Shown here piece after piece: positions 1 to 8,661 of a DNA stretch of 64,000 nt; position 1 is the first letter of the stretch; each line of letters starts with the position of its first letter. The DNA comes from Pseudomonas fluorescens. GTDB taxonomy: Bacteria; Pseudomonadota; Gammaproteobacteria; Pseudomonadales; Pseudomonadaceae. The notes beneath the pieces were generated by a model. The model was not told where the DNA came from, did no database searches, and saw nothing but the letters and a program-made list of their open reading frames with translations. The translations under genes and the position numbers were made by a program. Location of the stretch: positions 2,853,001 to 2,917,000 of the forward strand of contig NZ_CP015637.1 of the NCBI RefSeq assembly GCF_001708445.1, in the 5' to 3' direction.

Positions 1-355
1 CATTGCAGACAAGCTGGAGGCCCTGAGCATTCGAATCGAAAACGCCGATACGGTAGAGCGACTGAGTACTGAAGTCACTGATACCCTGAAGGGTGTACGT
101 GAGGTCACTCAGACCAACCGAGACGTTTTGGCTGAGCGTCTTGAGCTCAGCCTGGCGCCGCTGATCCAGGCACTGGTTGAGAGTAATGAAAGGAATCAGG
201 GGATCGCTGCACGTATGGAGCAGCACAATCGTGTGATCGAAACCGTTCACAGCCAGATGGATGCCCTGATCACTAAGATCGGCGACGTATCGATTGGGGA
301 GTCGGCCAATCAACATGCTGAGCCTGCCCGCCCGGCTGATGCGAGAACCGCCTGA
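1..355 (+). CDS. C-terminal part of a coiled-coil protein (5' end outside window); possible MotA/ExbB-like channel subunit tail
   Basis: The frame is open from base 2 to a TGA at 353-355, so the gene begins upstream of the window. About 117 residues are visible. They are rich in Glu, Arg, Leu and Thr, with heptad-like spacing and no hydrophobic segment, as expected of a long coiled-coil tail. The stop overlaps the ATG of the next gene by one base (TGATG), so the two are co-transcribed and probably translationally coupled. A coiled-coil protein coupled to a single-pass membrane protein with its own coiled coil resembles ZorA/ZorB-type or other MotA/ExbB-MotB/ExbD pairs in defence islands. The channel domain itself is not visible, so that reading is inference from arrangement only. 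Confidence 0.6.
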   Translation, partial: IADKLEALSIRIENADTVERLSTEVTDTLKGVREVTQTNRDVLAERLELSLAPLIQALVESNERNQGIAARMEQHNRVIETVHSQMDALITKIGDVSIGESANQHAEPARPADARTA

Positions 356-1395
356 TGAGCGGAAAGAACGATCAGGTTTTTCAGCTCTCACTTACCGAAA
401 TCTTTATCATCGTCTGCTTTATTTTGTTGTTGCTAATGGGGTACCAGATTTTTAAGTTAACCCATAAAAATCAGGCGTTGAATGAGAAAATGGCCGCCTT
501 CCAAGATCTGGATATACGTGAAAAGGCGATCAGTACAGCAGCCGAGGCCTTGAAGGCACGTATGACCGCATTAGGTGTGCGTAAGCCTGATGAGATCATC
601 AGCAAACTGATAGATGCCTCCAAAGCCAATGCAGAGCTGGATCGCTTGAAAGTGCTCTTGACCCAAAAAGATCAAGAGCTGACTGCTCTTGCAGCCATCG
701 AAAAAGCGTTGATGGAAGTGGCTGGCCAGAAGAAAGGTGATGACGCCAAGCAACTGATACTAGAAACCATGATGTCGTTTGAGCAGTTGAAAAAGCTGGT
801 TGTCGATCCTGATGACGAAAGCGACGCGCAGCCTACCGATGTGGTGAAGCGTGTCGCGGCGTTAAAGGCTCAGGAAGACATGCTAGGGGCAGCTTTCGGG
901 ACAACAAATGATCAACTCCAGCAAACAATCAAGCATGCTGTGGCCTTGATTCAGGCAGAAAAAAGTGGCGTAAATCCGGTTGAGTTGCAGAGAGCGAATA
1001 AAGACTTACGGGGCCAAGTTCAGTTTCTGCAGAACCGCTTAAATAAGGGGCGCGGCGGCGACCTTCCACCGTGTTGGGTGAATGAGGTCACGGGCAAGCC
1101 GGAGATGTTCCTCACGGTCAAACTCAGTGAGAACAATCTCACATTCGAACCTGCCTGGCCGCCTGCCCGTCAGGAGGACGCGATGGCGCTGCCAGGTATT
1201 GGCGAGTTGATGTCCTCTACCACCCGCACCTATGAAAGCTTTATTCAAGCGGCTAAACCGGTATCGGATTTGGGTTCACAAAAAGAGTGTAAGTACTACG
1301 TGCGTTTGGCTAGCCAGATTCAGGATGCAGTTACGTCTGATCGGCGCCGGCTGACAGTTGAGAATTTATTTTACAAAGTGGAAGTCAGGCGGTAA
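355..1395 (+). CDS. Single-pass inner-membrane coiled-coil protein with a conserved-looking C-terminal PPCW domain
   Basis: This is a 346-aa protein. Residues about 11-34 form one strongly hydrophobic helix ending in LLLLMGYQIFKL. It is followed by a long charged, heptad-like region (about 40-250) and a compact C-terminal domain of about 100 residues that opens with a PPCW motif near residue 239. There is no OmpA peptidoglycan-binding signature, which a textbook ZorB/MotB would have. The start ATG overlaps the previous stop. The one-TM-plus-coiled-coil layout next to another coiled-coil gene suggests a stator-like partner of a proton-channel protein. I do not recognise the family with certainty. 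It faces the Shango operon tail to tail across a strong hairpin. Confidence 0.75.
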   Translation: MSGKNDQVFQLSLTEIFIIVCFILLLLMGYQIFKLTHKNQALNEKMAAFQDLDIREKAISTAAEALKARMTALGVRKPDEIISKLIDASKANAELDRLKVLLTQKDQELTALAAIEKALMEVAGQKKGDDAKQLILETMMSFEQLKKLVVDPDDESDAQPTDVVKRVAALKAQEDMLGAAFGTTNDQLQQTIKHAVALIQAEKSGVNPVELQRANKDLRGQVQFLQNRLNKGRGGDLPPCWVNEVTGKPEMFLTVKLSENNLTFEPAWPPARQEDAMALPGIGELMSSTTRTYESFIQAAKPVSDLGSQKECKYYVRLASQIQDAVTSDRRRLTVENLFYKVEVRR

Positions 1396-1415
1396 GGGAT
1401 TCGTCTTGAAATACC

Positions 1416-1455
1416 TTGGTGTTGTTCGGACAGGAGATTGTCCGAACAACACCAA
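1416..1455. terminator. Strong bidirectional hairpin between convergent genes
   Basis: The arm TTGGTGTTGTTCGGACA (1416-1432) pairs perfectly over 17 bp with 1439-1455 around a 6-base loop. It lies between the stop of the membrane protein (1395) and the stop of the helicase on the other strand (1473), where a shared terminator is expected. There is no long T-run on either side. Confidence 0.8.
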
Positions 1456-1472
1456 CCTCTCAAGGTTTAGAT

Positions 1473-3722
1473 TCAGCTCATCGACTGTCTTTGGGCAAAG
1501 CAAACAGCGGTTGAGATATCGAGCGATATGGAAGCAAAAGACTTCACGAGCAACGATTCCGGCAACGCCCAATCCCACTTTTCGCGCAACATGTTCTGTA
1601 CGTCCTCCAAAATCGAATTGAGGTCACTTGGGTCCAGGCCTCCAACAACCGCAAGTGCCTCTTTTGCCTGATCGATATTCGCATCGATTTCTATAGCCAG
1701 ACCCGAGTTATCACAAAAAAGGCCCGCATGATTAAGCAGCAGCCTTAATGCATCATTAGCGTAATCACCCAACCAACTAATCAAATAACATTTCCCACCC
1801 GACTCGATAAGGTACCGCTCACCAAGCCCCAATAAGGCAAAAGTTTTCCGGGCCTCTTCGAGTAAAGCTTTGGCACCATGATCGATAAAAGGGCAGGGGC
1901 TGGAGTCCGCTAAGACTGCTCGCATCTCCGCGCGTACGGCGTCATGTACCATTGCGCCCAAGCCATCGAACGGTGGAGGAGCACCGCCGCGTGCCGCTGA
2001 GACGATGATGACCTTGGCCTGCAGGTCAACATCACGCACCTGCCATCGACGGCCACCGAAGATAATGCGTTGGTCTTTGGTCAGCGGACGGCTAACGGGG
2101 ACCGAGCCCAAGGCTTTACCGTCGCATACCAGACGGAATTCTTCATCGCTAGTGAATGCGCTGTAGAACTCATAGTGATTGATCATGCGCTCACCAACTG
2201 TTCCAGGCAGCAGCAATCCTGAGCTGTCCTGGACAATCAATTCGTGCTCCCCAAGAGATTTGAGTAGTTTCACAAAGTCCGGTTTTTCAATACCTTGAAA
2301 TGCGCCTTCAGCAATCAAGTTTTTCCATAGGTCGGCAGCCGAAGCGCCGCCGCATTGAGCAATGATAGAAAGGCATTGCTGAACCAAGGTGGAGGCATGA
2401 ATGCCCTGCGCTCTGGGAGGTTCAAACCAACCTCTGGTCAGCAGTCGAACCATGGCAATTGTTTGTACCAACCCTTGGCGTAATTGGTCGGATAAGCCAG
2501 ATTTATCCGTGAGCGGTGATTCTTTACAGTAAACGCGTAACGTTGCTTTCTCTCCTGGGCGTCTGCCGGAACGCCCTAAACGTTGACGCAGACTTGCCAC
2601 GGAAGGTGGGGCACCAATTTGCACCACCGTTTTGATACTGCCGATGTCTATTCCGAGTTCAAGGGTTGTAGTGCAAATCGCCGATGCTGGCCGGTCTCCG
2701 GCTTTCAGCGCATGTTCAGCCTGCTCCCGCAAGTCTTTCGAGAGACTGCCGTGATGAGGCCAGAACTCGTTGGGCACGCCGTCTTTCTCGCATCGTCGGC
2801 GCAGTTGGTCTGCGTACCATTCAACCTGGGACCGACTATTCGGGAATATCAAGTTATTGCTGCCGCGTAGTACCTGGTAGAGATGCTCCGCAATCGCGAA
2901 GTCGGGGCTTGCCTCATTTTCCGTTTCGTCTTCATTCCCCTCATGCTCATTGGGTTGAGCAGGTTTCTTTTTAAGCTCGCTCATTGGCGGCTGAATGTAG
3001 CCGCGAACTTGCACCTGAAGTGTCTGGTTAGCGTTTTTCGATTCAATAACGGTAACGTTATCGGCATTGGCTGGGCGCAAAAACGCTGACGCCATCTGCA
3101 TATCGCCGAGGGTGGCTGAAAGCCCAACCCTAGGAAGGCGCCTCCCCGCAGCAAGTTCAACCCTGTGCATCAATGACTGAAGTTGTTTGCCTCGCTCACT
3201 GCCGATGAAAGCGTGTAGTTCGTCCACGACGATATAGCGCAGGTGTTGGAATACCCCGCCGAGACTTGAGCCACGGTTGACGAACAATGCTTCAAGAGAT
3301 TCGGGAGTGATCAGCAGCACGCCTTCAGATGATTTGAGAAAACGGTGTTTTTTGCTGGATGAAACATCTCCGTGCCAAGCGACAACAGGGATCTCAAGCT
3401 GCTCACAGAGTCGGCTTAACCTGTCCCATTGATCGTTAATCAAGGCCTTGAGCGGACTGATATACAGCACCGCGCCAGGCGGATCATCGTTATTGAGCAG
3501 ATTCGTCAGGATGGGCAAGAAGGCGGCTTCGGTTTTGCCAGCGGCTGTTGCTGCGGCGATGATGACGTCCTGATCGGCGTGCACCAAAACAGGCACGGCC
3601 CATTCCTGGGCGTCGCGAAGGGAGGTCCAACCTTCAGCCCAAATCCAGCGCTGGATTCGGGGCTCTAGCTGTTCGAAGCCTGATGAATCAGAGTGTGAAG
3701 GTGGCAAGTTCATCGTCCGCAT
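1473..3722 (-). CDS. sngC: Shango antiphage system helicase SngC (Lhr/BrxHI-like DEAD/DEAH-box)
   Basis: This is a 749-aa superfamily 2 helicase. Walker A is ATAAGKT at residues 58-64, the motif II variant DELH is at 167-170, motif III-like SATLGD follows, and motif VI QRLGRSGRRPG is near 385. The C-terminal half resembles the accessory region of Lhr-like helicases. It is the last gene of a three-gene operon. Its start lies inside the 3' end of sngB (35-nt overlap); an alternative ATG is three codons downstream. TerB protein, DUF2791-type ATPase and helicase together match Shango as described for Pseudomonas and other bacteria. The helicase probably acts on invading phage DNA, but its target is not established from sequence. 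A type 2 BREX helicase/BrxD pair is the alternative, but no BREX core gene is present here. Confidence 0.88.
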   Translation of the reverse strand: MRTMNLPPSHSDSSGFEQLEPRIQRWIWAEGWTSLRDAQEWAVPVLVHADQDVIIAAATAAGKTEAAFLPILTNLLNNDDPPGAVLYISPLKALINDQWDRLSRLCEQLEIPVVAWHGDVSSSKKHRFLKSSEGVLLITPESLEALFVNRGSSLGGVFQHLRYIVVDELHAFIGSERGKQLQSLMHRVELAAGRRLPRVGLSATLGDMQMASAFLRPANADNVTVIESKNANQTLQVQVRGYIQPPMSELKKKPAQPNEHEGNEDETENEASPDFAIAEHLYQVLRGSNNLIFPNSRSQVEWYADQLRRRCEKDGVPNEFWPHHGSLSKDLREQAEHALKAGDRPASAICTTTLELGIDIGSIKTVVQIGAPPSVASLRQRLGRSGRRPGEKATLRVYCKESPLTDKSGLSDQLRQGLVQTIAMVRLLTRGWFEPPRAQGIHASTLVQQCLSIIAQCGGASAADLWKNLIAEGAFQGIEKPDFVKLLKSLGEHELIVQDSSGLLLPGTVGERMINHYEFYSAFTSDEEFRLVCDGKALGSVPVSRPLTKDQRIIFGGRRWQVRDVDLQAKVIIVSAARGGAPPPFDGLGAMVHDAVRAEMRAVLADSSPCPFIDHGAKALLEEARKTFALLGLGERYLIESGGKCYLISWLGDYANDALRLLLNHAGLFCDNSGLAIEIDANIDQAKEALAVVGGLDPSDLNSILEDVQNMLREKWDWALPESLLVKSFASISLDISTAVCFAQRQSMS

Positions 3723-4983
3723 CGACCTTCATATCATCCTCACCGCCGGAATCCTTGGCGACCTCGACCGCCCCTAGCAGTGTTCGCCAATCGGCCCCTG
3801 GGTTTTGCTCCAGGATGGCCAGTAGATTGATGAACGCTGTGATTGTGGTGCGCGGTGTGCGGAAGTAGGCTTCCCCTAGGCGTTGGTTGCAGTGAGCCAT
3901 AAACAGAGGAAGCGCCTCGTCAGGCAGCAAATACTTTTCGGCATCGCCGCCGGCATATACGTGGCGGAGTTTTTGAAGCAGTACGTAGAAGTCCTCAGGG
4001 GTAAGACTGGTAAGGCGAATGACCGGCCCCGAGAGATCCACCAGTCCGGTTTTGGCAAACGAGTTCTCAGCCAATCGCGACTGCAGGGCGGGGTAGCTGA
4101 ATAACCCTCGACGAGTGTCCATCAAAAACTCGGGCGTGCCGCCTAGCACGAAACCCAATCCTTCGGATGACCCTTGCAATGAGTCGTTGAGGATGCGGAG
4201 GATCTGTTCGTAGTTGGCATTACGAGCCTGCGTATTCGCCAGTTTGTAGAGGTTAACCAGTTCGTCGAGGCATATCATCAGGCCACCGAACCCTGCGAGT
4301 CTGACGAACCTGGAAAGCAATTTGAGCTGGTCGTAGACGGAGGCGTCGTCAATGATCGTCCGCACGCTCAGGGCAGCGCGGGCATCGGTTTTGGTGGTGA
4401 ATTCTCCGCGTAGCCAACGAATGGCGTCCGCCTTCAGTTGCTCATTGCCTTCCTCAAAGCCGCGGCAGTAGGCAGCGATCACCTCGGCAAAGTCATAGCC
4501 ATTAACCATTTCGGTCAATTCGGCCAAGTGTTTACGAATTACTGTCTCGCTGTCGGTACCCGCTGCCTTGGCTTCTGTTTTGGCCTGGGAAATGAATTTC
4601 TCCACGATGCCTTGCATGGCACCACCGTCAGGCTTTGTGCGCGTTGACATATTCTTGGCCAGTTCGGAGTAAAGCGAGCGAGCTTGCCCCCCAGTGGCGT
4701 GTAACCGGCGGTCAGGGTTCAAGTCGGCATGCATGGTCACGAGTTTTCGTTCCATGGCGATAGCACGAACCAGGTTCAGAAAGAACGTTTTACCTGCGCC
4801 GTACTCGCCTATCACCACCCGAAACGCTGATCCGCTTTCCACCAGGCGTTCGACATCCTTGATCAGAGCATCAAGCTCACCTACACGGCCAACCTGAATC
4901 AGGTGCTGACCAACACGTGGCACTACGCCCGCGCGTAACGATTGAATGACCGCATCGCGATCCTTGGCTCTGATAGTGCTCAT
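3688..4983 (-). CDS. sngB: Shango antiphage system ATPase SngB (DUF2791/BrxD-like P-loop protein)
   Basis: This 431-aa P-loop ATPase has Walker A GEYGAGKT at residues 59-66 and Walker B LMICLDEL at 235-242. It aligns by eye with the DUF2791/BrxD family, whose members pair with Lhr-like helicases in BREX and Shango. Its ATG overlaps the stop of sngA (ATGA, 4980-4983) and its 3' end overlaps sngC, so the three genes form a tight unit with likely coupled translation. No transmembrane segment is seen, so the protein should be cytoplasmic. It probably loads or powers the helicase; that role is inferred from the family. Confidence 0.88.
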   Translation of the reverse strand: MSTIRAKDRDAVIQSLRAGVVPRVGQHLIQVGRVGELDALIKDVERLVESGSAFRVVIGEYGAGKTFFLNLVRAIAMERKLVTMHADLNPDRRLHATGGQARSLYSELAKNMSTRTKPDGGAMQGIVEKFISQAKTEAKAAGTDSETVIRKHLAELTEMVNGYDFAEVIAAYCRGFEEGNEQLKADAIRWLRGEFTTKTDARAALSVRTIIDDASVYDQLKLLSRFVRLAGFGGLMICLDELVNLYKLANTQARNANYEQILRILNDSLQGSSEGLGFVLGGTPEFLMDTRRGLFSYPALQSRLAENSFAKTGLVDLSGPVIRLTSLTPEDFYVLLQKLRHVYAGGDAEKYLLPDEALPLFMAHCNQRLGEAYFRTPRTTITAFINLLAILEQNPGADWRTLLGAVEVAKDSGGEDDMKVDADDELATFTL

Positions 4984-7400
4984 AGGGCTAATTCTTCCAG
5001 GATGTCTGTGTTTATCTCGACCGGGTCGTCGCCTTCTGTGACGGGCATGTCGAATCGTTCAAAAGCCATGTCGTTAATTTGTTCCAGAGCGCCATCGAGC
5101 ATCAGCTCCATGTCGCTGGCAGCGATTTCCAGTTCTGCGCGGGTCCATTCCGGGCGAGAGATCAACAGGCGGAGGAAGGCCGAGTGTTCCAGATCAAGCC
5201 CAGGCACGTCCACGCTCGACTCCGAATTCGGTTCAGCGCTTTCAGTCGGCCGCTCCGGCTCCTCAACCTGATCCTCAGTGAACACCTTGGCGAGGAGGGC
5301 GGAGACCTCCGCTGTCTCCCGCTGAAGCTGTGCAATCCGATCATGATCAAGGACGAAACCTTGTTTCGAAGATGAGGCAGGCTGCGCGCCGGGTTCGGCG
5401 GATGGGTAAGTGGTGGCAGGCGTCACGGCGATACCCACACCGGCTGCCGCCCCATGGAGGTCGCTGTAAAGCAACTGGCTATCCAATTGCAGTGCCTTAT
5501 AAACACGCTCCAGCAACTTCACTTCCGCAGGGCTGACGATGCCATCGGCCTGCGCCAGATGAGCGAGGAAGCCGGCAATGGTGCGTTTTGCATCGACGGG
5601 CAAGGGATCGAGCTTTTTCTTAAGGCTAGCAAGCGTGGGTGGTTGTTGGAGTTGGATTTGCAGATGTGCTTTGAGGCGTTTGTGATGGGCACCGCTCAAG
5701 TGACTCCATGAATCGATATGCTGAGCAAGCAGTGTGATTTCTTCGTTGGAGGTATCACCGTCGGCCGAAGCCACCGCACTGGCCAAATCAAGGGTTACCG
5801 ATGCAGCGTTGTATGCAGCAGACGCACGGAGTGATCCATCTTCAGGCTGGGTTACAAACAACGCGATCCGGTCCTGGGCTTTTGGCGTCTTGCTACCACC
5901 CAGTACGTCGGGTTCCATTCCAATATGCAGCGACTCCAATGCGCGGGCCAGAGCGAGTACTTTGTCTCGAGACAACGCGCCCGCGCTTTTAAAGCGTCCT
6001 GCGAGCTCTCCAAAACTCATGACGATCAGGTCGTTACCAATCCTAGACCGCAACTCATCCAATTCATCGTGGGCTGCCTTCGGCCAGAGCGCGACAGGAA
6101 GCTGCAGGAGCCCCTCAAGTGCCTCTGCGCTTTCAGGGTTTCTTCCCAAATAACGGCTGTAGGGCTCAACTTCGTTGGTGCATTGCTCGACCAGCAGTTG
6201 CAAAATTTTACGTGTGCCCGAGGTTGCCATGATGTCAGGTAGATCCCCCAGGGTAAGCGTGGGGGCCTTTATTACGGCAGAGGCAGGGCGATAGCTGGCC
6301 TTCAGCTTGGTTTTGTTCTGCGCCAATGTCAGGCCCGCAGGATAAGTGTTTTCGTACTTGAGCTTGAACAAGCGTGAAAACACATCTTTGCAGCGTATGA
6401 CTGGCGTGCGTTTACTGATGTTGGGGTCAGCCAACGCCCATGCCAGTGCCCAATCGGCATTCAGCGGATGCTTATTGGCTGCGTGCTGACCTAAACCAAT
6501 GCGCAGCGGCAAAGGCATTTCGTAGCTGTGTTCGGCCACATTGGGTGGCAGGCCAAGGTAGAGATTCGCGTCAACAACGCGGTTGCCTAGGTAGTCAAGG
6601 AAGCCTTCTGCATAGCCTCGGAATGACCCATTTCCTCTATAAATACTCAGTAGACGCCGGACCTCGTCGACTATTAGAGGAACCTCATTAATGACCTTTG
6701 AATCGTAAATGGGATCAATGAGGGCTCGACGTTCTAAACCGTAGAAAAACAAAAATACATAGCCGGTATCCGCCAACGGATCACTACGCCCACCTGCGAG
6801 CCATTGCAGGTATCCGCGTCGCGCTTGCGGTGTAATGGAGTGAAAGCTCGGCCAATAAGACATCAGTCGCTCATTGAGGTCGACGTAGTTCTTGGCAATC
6901 CGAAGCTTTGGGTTGATCAGTGAAGGCTCTTGAGCATCATGTGTGCTACCGAGTGTGCTCCCGATATAAAACATGCCGCCAGGCAGGGAGAAGCCGGCAA
7001 CTTCGATGATTTCGCCAGCAGGCACCCAGCGGGCGTCGGCCTTCTGTGAGCTGATACTTGGAATTTTAAAGGTATTGGCAGGGGGAGAGCCGAGTTGCAC
7101 CGTATAAAACTCGGGGCTTTCCTCATTGTCCCTATTGCTCGTCGAGACTTCACGCATGGAAAACGTTACGCCCAAGCTTTGTGGCTGTTGCGGGCGTACA
7201 TTCTTTGCAGCGGATGCTTGAAGCTGATTGAGCCGGCGTTTTCCGCGTTCGGCCAGCAGCCACATAATGGTGCCGATACCCGCTATGACACCGATCGCTA
7301 TCCAGGCATTTTTTGGGATAGCAGCGAGAGCACTGAATGCCAGAGCAAAAATAATAAGTATGCCGGTGCCACCGGAGTTTTTTGCTTTCTTCCTTGCCAT
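4980..7400 (-). CDS. sngA: Shango antiphage system TerB-domain protein SngA
   Basis: This 806-aa protein is the first gene of the Shango operon. After a short Lys-rich start, two hydrophobic stretches (about 11-28 and 33-49) make a probable N-terminal membrane hairpin. A TerB_N-like region (about 90-280, with YWPSFHSITPQARRGYLQWL) follows. A TerB-like acidic helical region lies near 590-650 (FLAHLAQADGIVSPAEVKLLE, with the D-G-x-V-x-x-x-E pattern typical of TerB), and a TerB_C-like acidic tail ends the protein. TerB folds are all-helical and sit in membrane-linked stress and phage-response complexes. The likely role is sensing or scaffolding for SngB/SngC at the membrane, which is an inference. 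The start ATG at 7398-7400 has only weak Shine-Dalgarno support. Confidence 0.87.
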   Translation of the reverse strand: MARKKAKNSGGTGILIIFALAFSALAAIPKNAWIAIGVIAGIGTIMWLLAERGKRRLNQLQASAAKNVRPQQPQSLGVTFSMREVSTSNRDNEESPEFYTVQLGSPPANTFKIPSISSQKADARWVPAGEIIEVAGFSLPGGMFYIGSTLGSTHDAQEPSLINPKLRIAKNYVDLNERLMSYWPSFHSITPQARRGYLQWLAGGRSDPLADTGYVFLFFYGLERRALIDPIYDSKVINEVPLIVDEVRRLLSIYRGNGSFRGYAEGFLDYLGNRVVDANLYLGLPPNVAEHSYEMPLPLRIGLGQHAANKHPLNADWALAWALADPNISKRTPVIRCKDVFSRLFKLKYENTYPAGLTLAQNKTKLKASYRPASAVIKAPTLTLGDLPDIMATSGTRKILQLLVEQCTNEVEPYSRYLGRNPESAEALEGLLQLPVALWPKAAHDELDELRSRIGNDLIVMSFGELAGRFKSAGALSRDKVLALARALESLHIGMEPDVLGGSKTPKAQDRIALFVTQPEDGSLRASAAYNAASVTLDLASAVASADGDTSNEEITLLAQHIDSWSHLSGAHHKRLKAHLQIQLQQPPTLASLKKKLDPLPVDAKRTIAGFLAHLAQADGIVSPAEVKLLERVYKALQLDSQLLYSDLHGAAAGVGIAVTPATTYPSAEPGAQPASSSKQGFVLDHDRIAQLQRETAEVSALLAKVFTEDQVEEPERPTESAEPNSESSVDVPGLDLEHSAFLRLLISRPEWTRAELEIAASDMELMLDGALEQINDMAFERFDMPVTEGDDPVEINTDILEELAL

Positions 7401-8070
7401 GTGTCATTTCAACCTTGAAAAATGGGTGCTGGCGCAATGGCAGTATCCAATATTTCTAACGCTTGAGCCAATGGCTTGGCTGAGCAGATGATCGGAAAGT
7501 TGAACGATCTTGGATGTAGGTCATTTCAGCTCAAGATTTGATGCTTAACGCATTTCATCTGAACGTCACGGCGTTTACGTGAGCCATCCTCAGTAATTTC
7601 AAGCATCAGTAGTGAGACCTGCCTGACAACAACTTGAGTCTAACGAAGCCTTCCGCCCCCATTAGTAGATACGGACCATATACCCAGGCGGATATTCCTG
7701 TGGGACGCTCGGTTAATCGCTGGTTCGACACGCCGTTCGAGCATCCGTGGTTGCCGGCAGTGGCGGATTATTTCCAGCGCTTGAGCGAACTTGCCGGATC
7801 CCTCCTGCAGGGCATAGGTGCCACGGGGTGGCGTAGGGGCGCCCTGATGCAGTGTCCTGCTGGCCCTCGGCATCGTTGGAAACGATCACGTGCCGCTGTC
7901 GTCTTGGCCGAATGATGGTGCGCTACCATCATTGTCGATCACACGACTCCTCACTTCTTCTCGTATGGAGGTTCTCAGCTATTAACTGAAGTTATCGACT
8001 AGCGCTCACGGCGGCTGGGAACGACGCCGGGGAGACTTTTCGAGAACGGAACTGTTGAGCCTTAGACTGA
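7401..8070. other. Non-coding or degraded stretch upstream of Shango, with one unrecognised ORF fragment
   Basis: About 670 bp separate sngA from the first long repeat. The promoter of the Shango operon must lie at its left end, but I cannot place convincing -35 and -10 boxes. A plus-strand open frame (7634-7915, TTG start) has protein-like composition in its first 60 residues ([20 protein letters not shown]) and then becomes Arg-rich and featureless. It may be a gene fragment left by rearrangement. No family is recognised. Confidence 0.4.
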
Positions 8071-8233
8071 GGGCATCCTTTTCAAAACATCCAAAGCATG
8101 CCCTCAGATGTGCCCCCAATGTACCAATCCACTGGAAGTGGATGGAGCTCCATGGTTTGTGGAAAGGCAAAAATGATCAGATGAACAGCCTGCCCGACGA
8201 CGCCTAGAGACTCTCAGGATCGCCGAAAAACAT
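8071..8233. repeat. Left copy of 163-bp direct repeat carrying a duplicated lysR 3' end (att-like)
   Basis: Aligned without gaps to 18445-18607, this copy differs at 7 of 163 positions by my count. On the minus strand its right end reads Met-Phe-Phe-Gly-Asp-Pro-Glu-Ser-Leu-stop, the same last codons as the intact lysR at 18578-19492. Identity stops abruptly at 8233/18607, where the intact gene continues and this copy does not. G-rich motifs related to TGGGGGCAT (direct and inverted) lie inside, like arm-type sites of tyrosine integrases. I read it as an element end or attachment site. Confidence 0.85.
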
Positions 8234-8661
8234 TTTGACTGGGCTCTAGGACGGTAGTTATCACCCGAAAAAATCGAATCGTGCCCCCAGTTTTGCCCCC
8301 TTTATCAACCAGCTGATTCTCGCCAACTATCCACCCGGTGCTTATTTCAACTTACTTCTGGGGCGCATGCTGTCGATTTTCCCCTACGGCACCCTGACCT
8401 GCCGATGGCCGCAGCTGAACAGGCGAGTATCGTACTTCTGGAGCGTGATTCCGTTCTTCTGCGAGTTACGACCGAACGTTTATGTCGCGCTGGCCTGCAA
8501 CGGCCACGGCACTTGCTGGGCGCGCCGAAGCCGGCGTGAAATCCGCCTGAGCCGATACTGTTGAACGAAATGAACTTCACCCTTCATAGCGAGCAGTTAA
8601 ACGCGGGGCTGGAGGGCTGATCGAGAGCTAGTAGCTGACAGCGCTGTGGGCATCAGGGCAC
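8234..8661. other. Non-coding or degraded stretch inside the left border of the VMAP/CBASS island
   Basis: About 430 bp hold no convincing gene. Two more G-tract motifs (GTGCCCCC, TTGCCCCC on the plus strand, 8281-8302) follow the repeat and may be further integrase arm sites. Short open frames near 8347-8580 on both strands look like random GC-rich frames. No insertion-sequence remnant could be recognised. Confidence 0.4.

Noticed and set aside
1358..1621. Plus-strand open frame between the membrane protein and the helicase
   Set aside because: It overlaps the 3' end of one gene and the antisense of another and spans the terminator hairpin, so it is not a plausible gene.
1473..4983. Reading the helicase plus DUF2791-type ATPase as a type 2 BREX fragment (BrxHI/BrxD)
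   Set aside because: No PglX, PglZ or other BREX core gene is in the window, and the TerB protein in the same operon fits Shango better.
8347..8580. Transposase remnant in the left border region
   Set aside because: Frames on both strands were read, but no transposase motif, terminal inverted repeat or target duplication could be recognised.
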